64,000 nucleotides of DNA from Flammeovirgaceae bacterium BBD 1991-12 (GCA_001657315.1 LYSV01000001.1:1-64000); one strand, 5' to 3'. Numbered from the stretch's first letter, positions 15,689-24,672 are shown. Program-made: numbers and translations. The notes: generated by a model not told the origin, from the letters alone.

Positions 15689-17131
15689 GTGAAACACGGT
15701 AAAAGAACCAAAATATGTGACCTTCTGAACGAAACGGCAGTTGGCAAAAAGGTAACAGTGAAAGGCTGGGTAAGAACCTTTAGAAACAATCAGTTCATTG
15801 CTCTGAATGACGGATCTGCATTGCAAAATATCCAGGCAGTGGTAGACTTTGAGAATACTGACGAAAGTCTGCTGAAACGGATCACCACAGGCGCCTGTAT
15901 TTCTCTTACCGGAGAGTTGATTGAATCAAAAGGGAAGGGGCAAAAAGTAGAGATCGTAGTCGAGGACCTTGAAATACTGGGCGATGCCGATGCAGAGAAA
16001 TACCCACTACAGCCCAAGCGCCATTCCCTTGAGTTTTTGAGGGAAATTGCTCATTTAAGGGTCAGGACGAATACGTTCAGCACCATTTACCGGATCAGGC
16101 ACGCCATGATCTTTGCTGTGCATAAATTTTTTACCGAAAAGGGCTTCTACAACATACATACACCGGTGATCACCGGTTCGGATGCCGAGGGCGCCGGAGA
16201 AATGTTCAGAGTGACCACTCTTGATCCCATAAACCCGCCAAAAACAGAGGAGGGTGAGGTTGATTACAGAGAGGATTTCTTCGGCAAGGAAACCAACCTT
16301 ACTGTATCGGGTCAGCTGGAGGTAGAGACTGCCTGTATGGCACTTTCCGAGGTCTACACCTTCGGTCCTACCTTCCGGGCTGAAAACTCCAACACGTCCA
16401 GGCACCTGGCAGAGTTCTGGATGATCGAACCGGAAATGGCGTTTTACGACATCAACGACACCATGGACCTGGCGGAGGAGTTTCTGAAATACCTCGTTAA
16501 CTATGCCCTCGACCACTGCCATGCGGATCTGCAATTCCTTGACCGGCGCGCTGCCGACGAGGAAAAAAACAAGCCTCAGCACGAGCGCAGCGAGTTAAGC
16601 CTTCTGGAAAGATTAAGGTTCGTCCTCGAAAACGATTTTGTAAGGATCACCTATACGGAAGCCATTGATATACTCCGCAACTCCAAACCCAACAAGAAAA
16701 AGAAATTCCAGTATTTGATTGATGCATGGGGTGCTGACCTTCAGTCAGAACATGAACGGTATCTGGTGGAAAAGCATTTCAAAAAACCGGTGATACTTTA
16801 TAACTACCCAAAGGACATCAAGGCCTTCTACATGCGGCGGAATGAAGACGACAGAACAGTTGCCGCCATGGATGTATTGTTCCCAGGCATCGGTGAGATC
16901 ATAGGAGGATCACAGCGGGAAGAGCGATATGACCTTCTGAAACAGCGGATAGATGAGCTCCGGATCCCTGAAAAGGATCTCTGGTGGTACCTGGAGCTAA
17001 GGAAATTTGGCACTGCTCCTCACAGTGGATTTGGGCTTGGCTTCGAAAGAATGATGCAGTTTGTCACTGGCATGGGCAATATCCGCGATGTGATCCCTTT
17101 TCCGAGAACTCCGGATAATGCCGAATTTTGA
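15689..17131 (+). CDS. asnS: asparaginyl-tRNA synthetase
   Basis: A 480-residue class IIb aminoacyl-tRNA synthetase. OB-fold anticodon-binding domain at ~10-110 ([20 protein letters not shown]); catalytic motif 2 region [20 protein letters not shown] with the asparagine-type signature; motif 3 [15 protein letters not shown] near the C-terminus, ending [17 protein letters not shown] as in AsnRS. The most likely start is GTG 15689 ([13 protein letters not shown]), because AsnRS proteins start near this KRTKI segment; an in-frame TTG at 15638 would add 17 residues of no family similarity, and no in-frame ATG is near. It charges tRNA-Asn in the cytoplasm. Confidence 0.96.
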   Translation: MKHGKRTKICDLLNETAVGKKVTVKGWVRTFRNNQFIALNDGSALQNIQAVVDFENTDESLLKRITTGACISLTGELIESKGKGQKVEIVVEDLEILGDADAEKYPLQPKRHSLEFLREIAHLRVRTNTFSTIYRIRHAMIFAVHKFFTEKGFYNIHTPVITGSDAEGAGEMFRVTTLDPINPPKTEEGEVDYREDFFGKETNLTVSGQLEVETACMALSEVYTFGPTFRAENSNTSRHLAEFWMIEPEMAFYDINDTMDLAEEFLKYLVNYALDHCHADLQFLDRRAADEEKNKPQHERSELSLLERLRFVLENDFVRITYTEAIDILRNSKPNKKKKFQYLIDAWGADLQSEHERYLVEKHFKKPVILYNYPKDIKAFYMRRNEDDRTVAAMDVLFPGIGEIIGGSQREERYDLLKQRIDELRIPEKDLWWYLELRKFGTAPHSGFGLGFERMMQFVTGMGNIRDVIPFPRTPDNAEF

Positions 17132-17144
17132 CTTGATAAACTCC

Positions 17145-17199
17145 CGATTCCTCTTTTACTGTTTAGTAAACAACACCCGGGGCTGAGAGGAATCGTTTT
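17145..17199 (+). terminator. candidate terminator of asnS
   Basis: CGATTCCTCT (17145-17154) and AGAGGAATCG (17186-17195) form a perfect 10-bp stem, followed by TTTT. The 31-nt loop contains its own small GTTTAGTAAAC hairpin. The long loop makes it less certain than a compact terminator. Confidence 0.5.
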
Positions 17200-17211
17200 A
17201 AAGTCTTTGAG

Positions 17212-17296
17212 TGCGCACGAGAGGAATCGAACCTCCACGGCCGCAATGGCCACCAGGCCCTCAACCTGGCGCGTCTACCAGTTCCGCCACGTGCGC
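17212..17296 (-). tRNA. tRNA-Leu (anticodon GAG)
   Basis: An 85-nt class II tRNA on the minus strand: acceptor GCGCACG/CGTGCGC, D-arm GCGGAACTGGTAGACGC, anticodon stem CCAGG/CCTGG around TTGAGGG giving GAG, a long variable arm (TGGCCATTGCGGCCG) typical of leucine tRNAs, T-arm GGAGG-TTCGATT-CCTCT, discriminator A. CCA is not encoded. It decodes CUC/CUU. Confidence 0.95.
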
Positions 17297-17486
17297 ATGA
17301 TTTGGAATACCGGTCAGGGGCGCAAAGGTAATAAGCTTTTGGATTTTAACAAATAACCTGAAATCAGAAATCAGTCGGCCGGACACTGTCAGTCCACCGG
17401 ACGCTGTGCGAAAGTTGAAATCGTAAGAATTAATGATGTAATAACTCCGGCTGTCCCTCGTGTAGAAAGAATATCCCCTATAAAAT

Positions 17487-18422
17487 TCACTTCTCCCAGA
17501 CCGAGTCTACAAAATAGCGTTGTTGGTCAAAAAAGTTATTCTTAACCGTAAAACCTACTTGTCTGGCCATGTCATGGATATTGGTAAGGCTATATTTTTG
17601 TGATATTTCCGTATGGATAGCCTCCCATGCCTCAAAATGTACAGCCGAATCCATGATCTCAATAGTCTGCTCTTCGGTACTTACCAAAAAGCTTTCAGTA
17701 GTACCGGTCAGCGGGTTATAGGACGGACAGTGCTTAAAGGTGTTACGATCAAAGCTTCCTTCCAGCTCGTTATTGATCCTGTCCAGCAGGTTCATGTTAA
17801 ACTCCCTTGTCACACCTTCATTATCATCATAGGCGCTGAGGATAACTTCCGGGTCTTTCTTGAGATCAAAACCGATAAGCAGCAGATCACCTTTTCTGAG
17901 GTTTTCATACAGTTCGGATAAAAAGGAGACAGCCTGTTCGTATTTAAAATTACCAATATTGGACCCCAGAAAGAAGATGACATTCCGGGTACCCCCGTTC
18001 TCGAGCTGTTCGAGTGCCTTAAAGTAGTCATTCCTTATCCCGTTAACTGCCAAATCGGGCATTTCCTGCTTCAGGGAATTCTCCAGCAGCTTAAGGACAT
18101 TACCGGATATATCTATCGGAACGTATTGAAAATCCGCCCCCTTGCTCAGAAAGTGACTGAGCAGTACCTTGGTCTTGTAGCCATCGCCTGCTCCAAATTC
18201 CACAAGATTAAACTTATGAGATGAGTTGGCGAATACCTTCAGAAGATCATCTTTACAGGTTTGAAAGATTTCATACTCGCACCGGGTGAGGTAATATTCA
18301 TCCAGCTCCATGATCTGCCGGAAGAGCTCATCACCCTTTTTATCATAAAAATATTTCGATGGCAATGTTTTTGGAGTAGAGTTAAGCCCCTCCAAAACAT
18401 CGTGGGCAAATTGGTTTTTCAT
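17487..18422 (-). CDS. egtD: L-histidine N-alpha-methyltransferase (ergothioneine pathway)
   Basis: A 311-residue SAM-dependent methyltransferase of the EgtD family, which trimethylates histidine to hercynine. Family signatures visible: LPSKYFYDKKGDELFRQI and LDEYYLTRCEYEIF at the N-terminus, the SAM-binding EFGAGDGYKTKVLL, YVPIDISGNVLKLLE, and FFLGSNIGNF, GDLLLIGFDLKKDPEV. The C-terminal beta-rich lid (ESFLVSTEEQTIEI, EAWEAIHTEISQKYS) that holds histidine is present. Length equals the family norm. It lies 19 nt downstream of egtB and forms a two-gene minus-strand operon with it. Confidence 0.95.
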   Translation of the reverse strand: MKNQFAHDVLEGLNSTPKTLPSKYFYDKKGDELFRQIMELDEYYLTRCEYEIFQTCKDDLLKVFANSSHKFNLVEFGAGDGYKTKVLLSHFLSKGADFQYVPIDISGNVLKLLENSLKQEMPDLAVNGIRNDYFKALEQLENGGTRNVIFFLGSNIGNFKYEQAVSFLSELYENLRKGDLLLIGFDLKKDPEVILSAYDDNEGVTREFNMNLLDRINNELEGSFDRNTFKHCPSYNPLTGTTESFLVSTEEQTIEIMDSAVHFEAWEAIHTEISQKYSLTNIHDMARQVGFTVKNNFFDQQRYFVDSVWEK

Positions 18423-18441
18423 TAGATCAGTGATATGGTAA

Positions 18442-19692
18442 TCAGAGGTTTTTAGCCAAACGAATGCCCGAAAACATCCATCTTAAATGAGGGTGAAAAA
18501 AGTTTCTATAGGTACTACGGATGTGATCTTCAGGTGTTGCACAGGAGCCCCCTTTTAGTACCATTTGATTGATCATAAATTTTCCATTGTATTCTCCTAC
18601 CGCCCCTTCAGGTGCCTGATAGTAAGGATAGGGCCTGTAGGCACTGGCGGTCCACTCCCAGACATCACCGTAAAACTGATTGTTGCCACCTTCCTGCGGC
18701 ACAGGCGTATAGGTATCAGACCCCATAAAATTGGAATGCTCATTGACACTTCCATATTGATTGCAGGCCACTTCCCACTCAAACTCAGTAGGCAATCTCA
18801 AGCCGCGCCATTTGGCATAGGCATCAGCCTCAAAAAAGCTGACATGGGTAACAGGTGCTGCCGGATCAATTTTTTTGAGCCCTCCGTTTAGGGTGTAGTG
18901 ATACCATATGTTATCCTGGAAATGCCAGTGGAAAGGTGCCTTGATATTGTTGGTCTTTACCCATTCCCACGCCTCTGACAGCCAGTGTCTGAAATCCTGA
19001 TAACCACCATCCTCAATGAATTCAAGGAATTCGGCATTAGTGATCAGGCGGTCCTGCAGGGCACAACCATGGATAAAAACATTATGTATACCTTCTTCAT
19101 TATCAAAGTGAAAACCTTCACCCTGATATCCTATCGTATACACTCCTTCTTCCACGGGCAGGTAGTTTGGTATGCCTGCGGTGGCGGCGGATGACAGGGC
19201 CGTGTCCTGATAGGAGGGGAATAAAGGATTGTTGCCAAGAATATACTTTATATCATAGAACAAAAGCTCCTGATGCTGCTGCTCGTGCTGCAGGCCCAGT
19301 TCCATCAATTCCAGCACCTTGTCATTCAGTGGACCCTCCAGAAATGTGTCCATTTTTTCATCAACATACTCCCTGTAGTCCAGTATTTCCTGTACTGTGG
19401 GTCGCGTCATGTTCCCTCTGTCCGTACGTATCACACGCGCTCCTACAGTTTCATAGTAGCTGTTAAAAAGATACCCATAGCTGTCATTAAATAACATATA
19501 CCCTGGCGCAAAAGGCTCCAGCAGGAATGTTTCGAAAAACCATGTAGTGTGTCCAAGGTGCCATTTCGGAGGACTTACGTCCACCACAGGCTGGACTACA
19601 TGGTCTTCGGGTGTTAGCGGGGAACAGATTTTCAGCGTGCATTTACGGATCTGAGTATAACGGTCCTTAATACGGACTTCTTCAATGACCAT
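18442..19692 (-). CDS. egtB: hercynine sulfoxide synthase EgtB (DinB + FGE-like domains)
   Basis: A 416-residue two-domain protein. The N-terminal DinB-like four-helix domain has the iron ligands in PPKWHLGHTTWFFETF and LQHEQQHQELLFYD (HxxxH). The C-terminal formylglycine-generating-enzyme-like domain (~170-416) shows RLPTEFEWEVA, GDVWEWTASAYRPYPYY and LKGGSCATPEDHIRSTYRNFF ending RWMFSGIRLA, the EgtB hallmark. With Fe(II) and O2 it joins hercynine to a cysteine-type thiol to give the sulfoxide precursor of ergothioneine. The OvoA-specific C-terminal methyltransferase is absent, so ovothiol synthesis is unlikely. No egtA, egtC or egtE homologue is adjacent, suggesting a form that uses cysteine directly and an unlinked lyase. 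Confidence 0.93.
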   Translation of the reverse strand: MVIEEVRIKDRYTQIRKCTLKICSPLTPEDHVVQPVVDVSPPKWHLGHTTWFFETFLLEPFAPGYMLFNDSYGYLFNSYYETVGARVIRTDRGNMTRPTVQEILDYREYVDEKMDTFLEGPLNDKVLELMELGLQHEQQHQELLFYDIKYILGNNPLFPSYQDTALSSAATAGIPNYLPVEEGVYTIGYQGEGFHFDNEEGIHNVFIHGCALQDRLITNAEFLEFIEDGGYQDFRHWLSEAWEWVKTNNIKAPFHWHFQDNIWYHYTLNGGLKKIDPAAPVTHVSFFEADAYAKWRGLRLPTEFEWEVACNQYGSVNEHSNFMGSDTYTPVPQEGGNNQFYGDVWEWTASAYRPYPYYQAPEGAVGEYNGKFMINQMVLKGGSCATPEDHIRSTYRNFFHPHLRWMFSGIRLAKNL

Positions 19693-19764
19693 CAGGTTTG
19701 GTTTTGATAAATGATCATTAAAGTTAAAGACTTTTATGATCCGTTGAAACGCAACACGGAATTA

Positions 19765-19914
19765 TTAGAGCCCGGATTCGATTAATTTTTGATATGGTCG
19801 TTCAATGGACTTATTGAATTCCCGTTTCTTATAGCGTGAGTCCATGTCCACCATAATTTTGTAAAAAAACAAAGCGAAAAAAATGACAATAGAAAATAAG
19901 CATAAATAATACAT
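19765..19914 (-). CDS. small single-pass membrane protein
   Basis: A 49-residue open frame with one strong membrane helix (LCLFSIVIFFALFFYKIMV) followed by a basic cytoplasmic-like tail (SRYKKREFNKSIERPY). The ATG at 19914 is preferred over a longer start at 19959. Similar tiny one-helix proteins are common but hard to prove; it could also be chance. It lies upstream of egtB on the same strand and ends 72 nt before egtB's start. Confidence 0.35.
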   Translation of the reverse strand: MYYLCLFSIVIFFALFFYKIMVDMDSRYKKREFNKSIERPYQKLIESGL

Positions 19915-20084
19915 AGTCAACCTCCACGAATGAACCGTAACTACAAATATGGTGTTCAATAGCTTTAGTTGTTATACCTCAAAACACGGTTGTCTCACGG
20001 TTGTAAGATTTTTTACAAAATTGAACAAAAGCAGGAGCACAACCGATCACGTAATTTCATCATAGGTTTTTGGACTGTTTGGCG

Positions 20085-20092
20085 TATCTTCG
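20085..20092 (+). promoter_or_regulatory. candidate minus-7 box of the subtilase gene
   Basis: TATCTTCG differs at one base from TAnnTTTG and lies 29 nt before the ATG at 20122. TTTTTGG upstream is closer than the usual minus-33 spacing. Confidence 0.4.
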
Positions 20093-20121
20093 CATTTTAT
20101 AAATATAAATTCTCAAAAAAG

Positions 20122-21759
20122 ATGAAAATAGTGAGCCGGATTTTGATTGGATTTTTCGTGCTGTTTTCTTTTGGTGTTCGCAGCCAGCTCATGATAGCTG
20201 ACAGCAGCAGCCTGCCCGCACAGGAGTGGTTGGTTATGGACCCCGTAGAAGACAAAATGCAGGGTGTAAGCGCTGAAAAAACATATAAGACCCTGTTAAA
20301 AGGAAAATCCTCAAGAACGGTCACCGTGGCGGTCATTGATTCAGGAGTTGATATTGATCACGAAGATCTTAAGGGTAAGATATGGGTCAATGAAGATGAA
20401 ATCCCCGATAATGGTATAGATGATGATAAAAACGGCTATGTGGATGACCGCTATGGATGGAATTTCATTGGAGGTAAAGACGGTAATGTAGAACAGGATA
20501 CCTATGAATTGACACGTATATATGTGGATCTTAAGGCCAAATATGAAGGAGTAGAAAAAAAGAAGGTAAAAAAGAAGCACCGGGACGAGTACGAGTTCTG
20601 GGTAAAGGTAAAATCGGATTTTGAAAAGACACTGAAAAAGGCACAACAGCAGTATGGTTTTTACAAAAACCTGCAAAAGAATATTATCCGATACAATAAT
20701 CTGCTCAAGGCCTACCTTGATGTAGATAAGCTGACCATTGAAGGTCTGAAAGAAATAAATACACAGGATTCGACCATACTGGAGGCGCGGGCGATAGTGG
20801 GCATGATCTTTCAGAATGTAGGCCCGGAGGCTGATTTTGATGCACTGGCCGAAGAGTTGGAAGAAGCTGTAGAGTACTTTGGTAATCAGGTGCACTATGC
20901 CTACAACACCGACTTCGATCCCAGAAACGTTGTTGGGGATAACTATAATGATCCATATGAGAAGGGGTATGGTAACAATGATGTAAAAGGTCACGACCCC
21001 AGTCATGGAACACATGTGGCTGGCATTATCGCAGCCAACCGTGATAATGACATAGGCATTAACGGTATTGTGGATGACGTGAAGATCATGGTGATACGCG
21101 CTGTACCCGATGGTGATGAGCGTGATAAAGACGTAGCAAACGCTATAATATATGCCGTTGACAATGGAGCGCAGATCGTCAATATGAGTTTTGGCAAGTC
21201 GTACTCCCCGGATAAGGAAGCTGTGGACAAAGCTGTAAAGTACGCAGAAAGCAAGGGTGTACTTCTGATACATGCCGCAGGAAACAGCTCAAAGAACATA
21301 GACAAGGGAAAAAACTTCCCCACCAAAAAGTACTCTGAAAACTCATTGGCCTCCAACTGGCTGGAGATAGGAGCATCGTCATGGGGGAAAAACGAAAACT
21401 TTGTAGGTTCCTTCAGTAATTATGGCAAGGAAACGGTAGATGTATTTGCCCCCGGTGTACAGATCTATTCCACTACGCCGGACAACACCTATAAATCATA
21501 TGATGGTACCAGTATGGCAGCTCCTGCCACCAGTGGTGTGGCCGCTCTGCTCATGTCATATTATCCTGAGCTTACCGCTTTCCAGGTAAGGGATATTATC
21601 AGAAAATCTTCCAGAAAATTCAATAGTCTGGAGGTAGTTAAGCCTGGAAAAGACAATGAAAAGGTTAATTTCAGTGAATTATCCATTACCGGGGGGATAA
21701 TCAACGCCTATGAAGCAGTTAAAATGGCAGAGTCCATGTCTCTCAATAAAGGAAATTGA
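20122..21759 (+). CDS. exported S8 (subtilisin-like) serine protease
   Basis: A 545-residue protease with signal peptide (MKIVSRILIGFFVLFSFGVR). The catalytic triad is complete: D73 in VAVIDSGVDIDH, H295 in HGTHVAG and S464 in DGTSMAAP. Between D and H lies an unusually long ~200-residue insert, charged and helical (EKKKVKKKHRDEYEFW, KTLKKAQQQYGFYKNL, ALAEELEEAVEYF), where typical subtilisins have about 35 residues; a similar insert is seen in Bacteroidota periplasmic subtilases. No propeptide inhibitor domain or T9SS tail is visible. The frame is open back to 19969, but ATG 20122 gives the signal peptide. A terminator follows. Confidence 0.9.
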   Translation: MKIVSRILIGFFVLFSFGVRSQLMIADSSSLPAQEWLVMDPVEDKMQGVSAEKTYKTLLKGKSSRTVTVAVIDSGVDIDHEDLKGKIWVNEDEIPDNGIDDDKNGYVDDRYGWNFIGGKDGNVEQDTYELTRIYVDLKAKYEGVEKKKVKKKHRDEYEFWVKVKSDFEKTLKKAQQQYGFYKNLQKNIIRYNNLLKAYLDVDKLTIEGLKEINTQDSTILEARAIVGMIFQNVGPEADFDALAEELEEAVEYFGNQVHYAYNTDFDPRNVVGDNYNDPYEKGYGNNDVKGHDPSHGTHVAGIIAANRDNDIGINGIVDDVKIMVIRAVPDGDERDKDVANAIIYAVDNGAQIVNMSFGKSYSPDKEAVDKAVKYAESKGVLLIHAAGNSSKNIDKGKNFPTKKYSENSLASNWLEIGASSWGKNENFVGSFSNYGKETVDVFAPGVQIYSTTPDNTYKSYDGTSMAAPATSGVAALLMSYYPELTAFQVRDIIRKSSRKFNSLEVVKPGKDNEKVNFSELSITGGIINAYEAVKMAESMSLNKGN

Positions 21760-21781
21760 AAGAGACCTTTGTACTGAAACC

Positions 21782-21811
21782 AAACCAGTCTAACTTTAGG
21801 CTGGTTTTTTT
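21782..21811 (+). terminator. intrinsic terminator of the subtilase gene
   Basis: AAACCAGTC pairs with GGCTGGTTT around TAACTTTA (one G-U) and runs into TTTTTTT. It lies 22 nt past the stop codon. Confidence 0.85.
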
Positions 21812-21823
21812 GTTTGATTACCT

Positions 21824-22261
21824 ATGGAAATACTGAGACATACACATTCCGGCCTTAGATGGCTCGTTCTTATTGCGCTTATAGCGGCTATTGTCAATGC
21901 CATTGGCAAAACCAACGGCTCACGTGCGTTTGGAGAAAAAGACAGAAAGCTGGGACTTTTTGCGCTCGTCTTCACCCACCTGCAGTTCATTACAGGATTA
22001 GTGTTGTACTTTACCAGTCCCAAGGTAATGTTCTCAGGAGCTGCCATGAAAGATAGTGTCCTGCGCTTTTTTCTGGTGGAGCATATCAGTTTAATGATCA
22101 TTGCCATTATACTGATAACCATTGGCTACAGTAAATCAAAAAGAGCAACCGATGACGGTAAAAAGTTTCGCTTTATTCTGATCTTTTACCTGGTAGGGCT
22201 GATCCTGTTGCTGGTGGGGATACCCTGGCCATTCCAGAATTATGGCGCCGGATGGTTTTAA
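21824..22261 (+). CDS. four-helix membrane protein, cytochrome b-like
   Basis: A 145-residue integral membrane protein with four predicted helices (~12-28, ~44-63, ~83-103, ~115-135). Histidines lie at helix ends where they could bind haem (HTHSGLRW at residues 6-8, FTHLQF at ~52, VEHISL at ~84). Bacteroidota homologues of this size are often called cytochrome b proteins, but haem binding is an inference from these histidines. It starts right after the subtilase terminator and is followed by the macro-domain gene 80 nt later. Confidence 0.65.
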   Translation: MEILRHTHSGLRWLVLIALIAAIVNAIGKTNGSRAFGEKDRKLGLFALVFTHLQFITGLVLYFTSPKVMFSGAAMKDSVLRFFLVEHISLMIIAIILITIGYSKSKRATDDGKKFRFILIFYLVGLILLLVGIPWPFQNYGAGWF

Positions 22262-22341
22262 CCGGTCATTGATAACCAGTTGCCGGCAGTTGGATGAGTA
22301 GATTGCTTAAGGTCAAGACTCAAAACTAACCATTCAAATCT

Positions 22342-22866
22342 ATGCTGGACACAGGAATAGAACTTGTTCGGGGTGATATCACCCAACTGAAAGTAGATGC
22401 CATCGTAAACGCCGCCAACTCCGGATTACTGGGCGGTGGGGGTGTGGACGGTGCTATACACAGGGCTGCCGGACCTGAGCTCAGGGAATATAACAAAACG
22501 CTTGGGGGTTGTAAGACGGGTGAGGCAAAGATCAGCCCCGGATTTAGATTACCTGCGAGATATGTTATATCCACCGTTGGGCCTGTATGGAAGGGTGGTA
22601 ATTCAAATGAGGCTGAATTACTTGGAAATTGCTACCACAACAGCCTGAAGCTTGCTGCAGAGATCAAACTGAATTCTATAGCTTTTCCGGCCATAAGCAC
22701 AGGCATTTACGGTTTCCCCTTTCAGGCGGCCTGTGAGACAGCGCTCAGAGCGTCGAGTATTTTTCTTTCAACACATAAAGTACCTGAAAAGGTGCTGATG
22801 GTATCTTTTTCCCAGCAGGATTTCGAAGAATATCAGCGCATCTTTGCACGTATGAACATAAAGTAA
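22342..22866 (+). CDS. macro-domain protein, O-acetyl-ADP-ribose deacetylase type
   Basis: A 174-residue single macro domain. ADP-ribose binding motifs: GDITQLKVDAIVNAANSGLLGGGGVDGAIH at the N-terminus, and AISTGIYGFPFQAACETAL in the phosphate loop. This is the MacroD/YmdB subtype, which removes ADP-ribose from acetyl groups or acidic side chains. Cytoplasmic; no toxin partner or NAD-consuming enzyme is adjacent. Confidence 0.93.
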   Translation: MLDTGIELVRGDITQLKVDAIVNAANSGLLGGGGVDGAIHRAAGPELREYNKTLGGCKTGEAKISPGFRLPARYVISTVGPVWKGGNSNEAELLGNCYHNSLKLAAEIKLNSIAFPAISTGIYGFPFQAACETALRASSIFLSTHKVPEKVLMVSFSQQDFEEYQRIFARMNIK

Positions 22867-22903
22867 CGTTACAAGGGGTAAGTATCTCCACTATTCAGAT
22901 CCT

Positions 22904-23278
22904 ATGAAGCTATTGTTTTTGGTACTGGTTTTTTTTCCCATCCTGTTGTACGGACAGGTGGAACATAATTTTACCATGGGCCCGCAGAAAACCACCTGCG
23001 ATAGCCTGGAGGTCCAGGGACTGGATACGGCACAGCTTATTGAAAAGGTGAGAAACACAACCTTCCGTTACCATGAGCAAATGAAGGTATCAAGATACAA
23101 GATCCCGCAACAGGTATGGTTTTTTTCCTGTGATGGTAAGACCGGCTATTTGGTAGCTCGGGAGACGGAGGAGGATGAACGTGTTTATAAAAATGTGCAC
23201 ATCAACATGTGGAATGAGTTAATGAACTCCACGGATCCGGTATCAGTTTATCAAAGGATCAGGGATTCACTGGAATAA
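22904..23278 (+). CDS. small exported protein of unknown function
   Basis: A 124-residue protein with a signal peptide (MKLLFLVLVFFPILLYGQ) and a ~105-residue mature domain containing two cysteines (C34 in KTTCDSL and the one in FFSCDGK) that could form a disulfide. The central FFSCDGKTGYLVARETEEDERVYKNVH resembles a small beta-sheet domain. Not recognised. It follows the macro gene by 37 nt and may share its mRNA. Confidence 0.6.
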   Translation: MKLLFLVLVFFPILLYGQVEHNFTMGPQKTTCDSLEVQGLDTAQLIEKVRNTTFRYHEQMKVSRYKIPQQVWFFSCDGKTGYLVARETEEDERVYKNVHINMWNELMNSTDPVSVYQRIRDSLE

Positions 23279-23332
23279 TGCAGTTGGGCGTGCATATTTT
23301 CTCTATGGTTGGACAGATAGAAGCTTGAAACA

Positions 23333-23374
23333 GATGCTGGTCTCTGGGTGCTGGATACTGGTTGCTGGTTGCTT
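23333..23374. repeat. CTGG-rich degenerate repeat
   Basis: Contains GATGCTGG, GGTGCTGGATACTGG and TTGCTGGTTGCT, the same CTGG-TTRCTGG wording as the head of the 103-bp tandem repeat at 12379. It lies in the 274-bp convergent gap between two genes. Confidence 0.5.
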
Positions 23375-23428
23375 TGATTTTGTTTTTTAGTCATACATCT
23401 TTTGTTAATTGCCTACGGGGTCCCGTGG

Positions 23429-23482
23429 ATCCGCAGGATTCCTCGCAGAGTCCGGTGGACCCACAGGATTCAGCGAATGTGA
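23429..23482. repeat. two imperfect ~30-nt tandem units
   Basis: GTCCCGTGGATCCGCAGGAT is followed by CCTCGCAGA and then GTCCGGTGGACCCACAGGAT, two near-copies of one unit with the second ending TCAGCG. No ORF covers them. Confidence 0.45.
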
Positions 23483-23552
23483 ATGTGAGCCAAACTTAAG
23501 ACTTGCTGCTCAAGACCCGTTCTGAAGCTGGCCACGAATCAATAGTGGAGAG

Positions 23553-24539
23553 TTACATCCCGTTGAGTACGATCTTCCCCATATTTTTGTTCTGCTCCAT
23601 GTATGTATGAGCCTCAGCCACATCCTGCCATTCATATACACGATCAATGACAGGTTTTAGCTGCCCGGTTTCAAATTGTGGCAGGAACCGCTCAGCAAAG
23701 TCATGGACGAGGGTCGCTTTATAGGATTTACTCCTGGCACGTAAGGTAGACCCGCTTAAGGTAACACGCTTCATCAGCAGTTTTGCAAGATTTGCCTGCT
23801 GAACTTTGGCTCCGCCCATGGCGGCCAAAAGCACCCATCTTCCATCGGGCGCAACTGCCTCCAGATTGCGATCAAAGTAAGCTGCTCCAACCGGATCAAT
23901 GATCACGTCTGCTCCATGACCATTGGTATACTCCATAACCCTGGTAGCAAAATCGGACTCTGTTTTGTAATTAATACCATGTTCGGCCCCAAGAGTCTGG
24001 CAAAACTTCACCTTCTCATCCGAACCTGCCGTGACAATTGCCTTAGCACCTACGGACCTGCAAAGTTGAATAGCAGCCGTACCTACTCCACTGGCACCGG
24101 CATGAATAAGAGCTATCTCGTTCTGCTTTAGCCGGGACACCAGAAAAAGTACCTGATGGGCTGTAAGAAAAACCTCCGCCATCCCGGCAGCTTCTTCAAA
24201 ACTCAGGCCGGAAGGTACAGGCATCACCAGATGCTCATCAATGGCCACATATTCGGCGTAGCCTCCTCCGGCAAGTAGCGCAAAGACCCTGTCCCCTTTT
24301 TTATACCGGGTGCAATCACTACCCACTTCCTCCACAACACCAGAAATTTCAAGTCCGATGATCTCAGATTCACCTTTGGGAGGTGGGTATTTTCCCTGGC
24401 GTTGCAAAATATCCGCCCGGTTCAATCCACTGGCCCTGACTTTAATTAACAATTGACCGGGATCTGTAACCGGGGTGTCAGTTTGTCCAAAATAGAGCTG
24501 ATCTGCTTCTCCCGGGGATTTTGTGAGGATGGCTTTCAT
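23553..24539 (-). CDS. quinone oxidoreductase, PIG3-type medium-chain dehydrogenase
   Basis: A 328-residue MDR-superfamily enzyme without zinc ligands. The N-terminal GroES-like domain carries VRASGLNRADILQRQGKYPPP and GLEISGVVEEVG, distinctive for the TP53I3/PIG3 group; the Rossmann domain has HAGASGVGTAAIQL for NADPH binding and a C-terminal GKIVLNGM. It should reduce quinones one electron at a time using NADPH in the cytoplasm. Monocistronic; upstream lies the end of the minus-strand receptor operon. Confidence 0.93.
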   Translation of the reverse strand: MKAILTKSPGEADQLYFGQTDTPVTDPGQLLIKVRASGLNRADILQRQGKYPPPKGESEIIGLEISGVVEEVGSDCTRYKKGDRVFALLAGGGYAEYVAIDEHLVMPVPSGLSFEEAAGMAEVFLTAHQVLFLVSRLKQNEIALIHAGASGVGTAAIQLCRSVGAKAIVTAGSDEKVKFCQTLGAEHGINYKTESDFATRVMEYTNGHGADVIIDPVGAAYFDRNLEAVAPDGRWVLLAAMGGAKVQQANLAKLLMKRVTLSGSTLRARSKSYKATLVHDFAERFLPQFETGQLKPVIDRVYEWQDVAEAHTYMEQNKNMGKIVLNGM

Positions 24540-24635
24540 GGTGGGGTGAATTTAGCAAATCCTGCACTCATTCCCGATCCGAAAAAGCATAAGATCAGTA
24601 GCGTGTAGAAGCTATTGGTAACCCGTGAAAGTATA

Positions 24636-24672
24636 GGGAAAGAAAAGAAGCTGCCCATTGCCAGGCAGCTTC
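24636..24672 (-). terminator. intrinsic terminator of the receptor/beta-helix operon
   Basis: GAAGCTGCC (24647-24655) pairs perfectly with GGCAGCTTC (24664-24672) over an 8-nt loop. On the minus strand it is followed by TTTTCTTTCCC. It closes the transcript whose last gene stops at 24820. Confidence 0.8.

Noticed and set aside
15542-15826. N-terminal extension of rpoN by about 95 codons
   Set aside because: The extension has no sigma-54 similarity and would cover the promoter region and the start of asnS; the family start is the ATG at 15541.
17185-17229. GAGAGGAATCG occurs in tRNA-Leu and again 34 nt away, as in an attachment site duplication
   Set aside because: The repeat is only 11 bp, the outer copy is part of a perfect stem downstream of asnS, and no integrase or mobile gene is nearby.
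20341-21273. A 310-codon hydrophobic open frame on the minus strand inside the subtilase gene
   Set aside because: It is fully antisense to a well-supported protease with all catalytic residues; its hydrophobic character is the shadow of an acidic coding strand.
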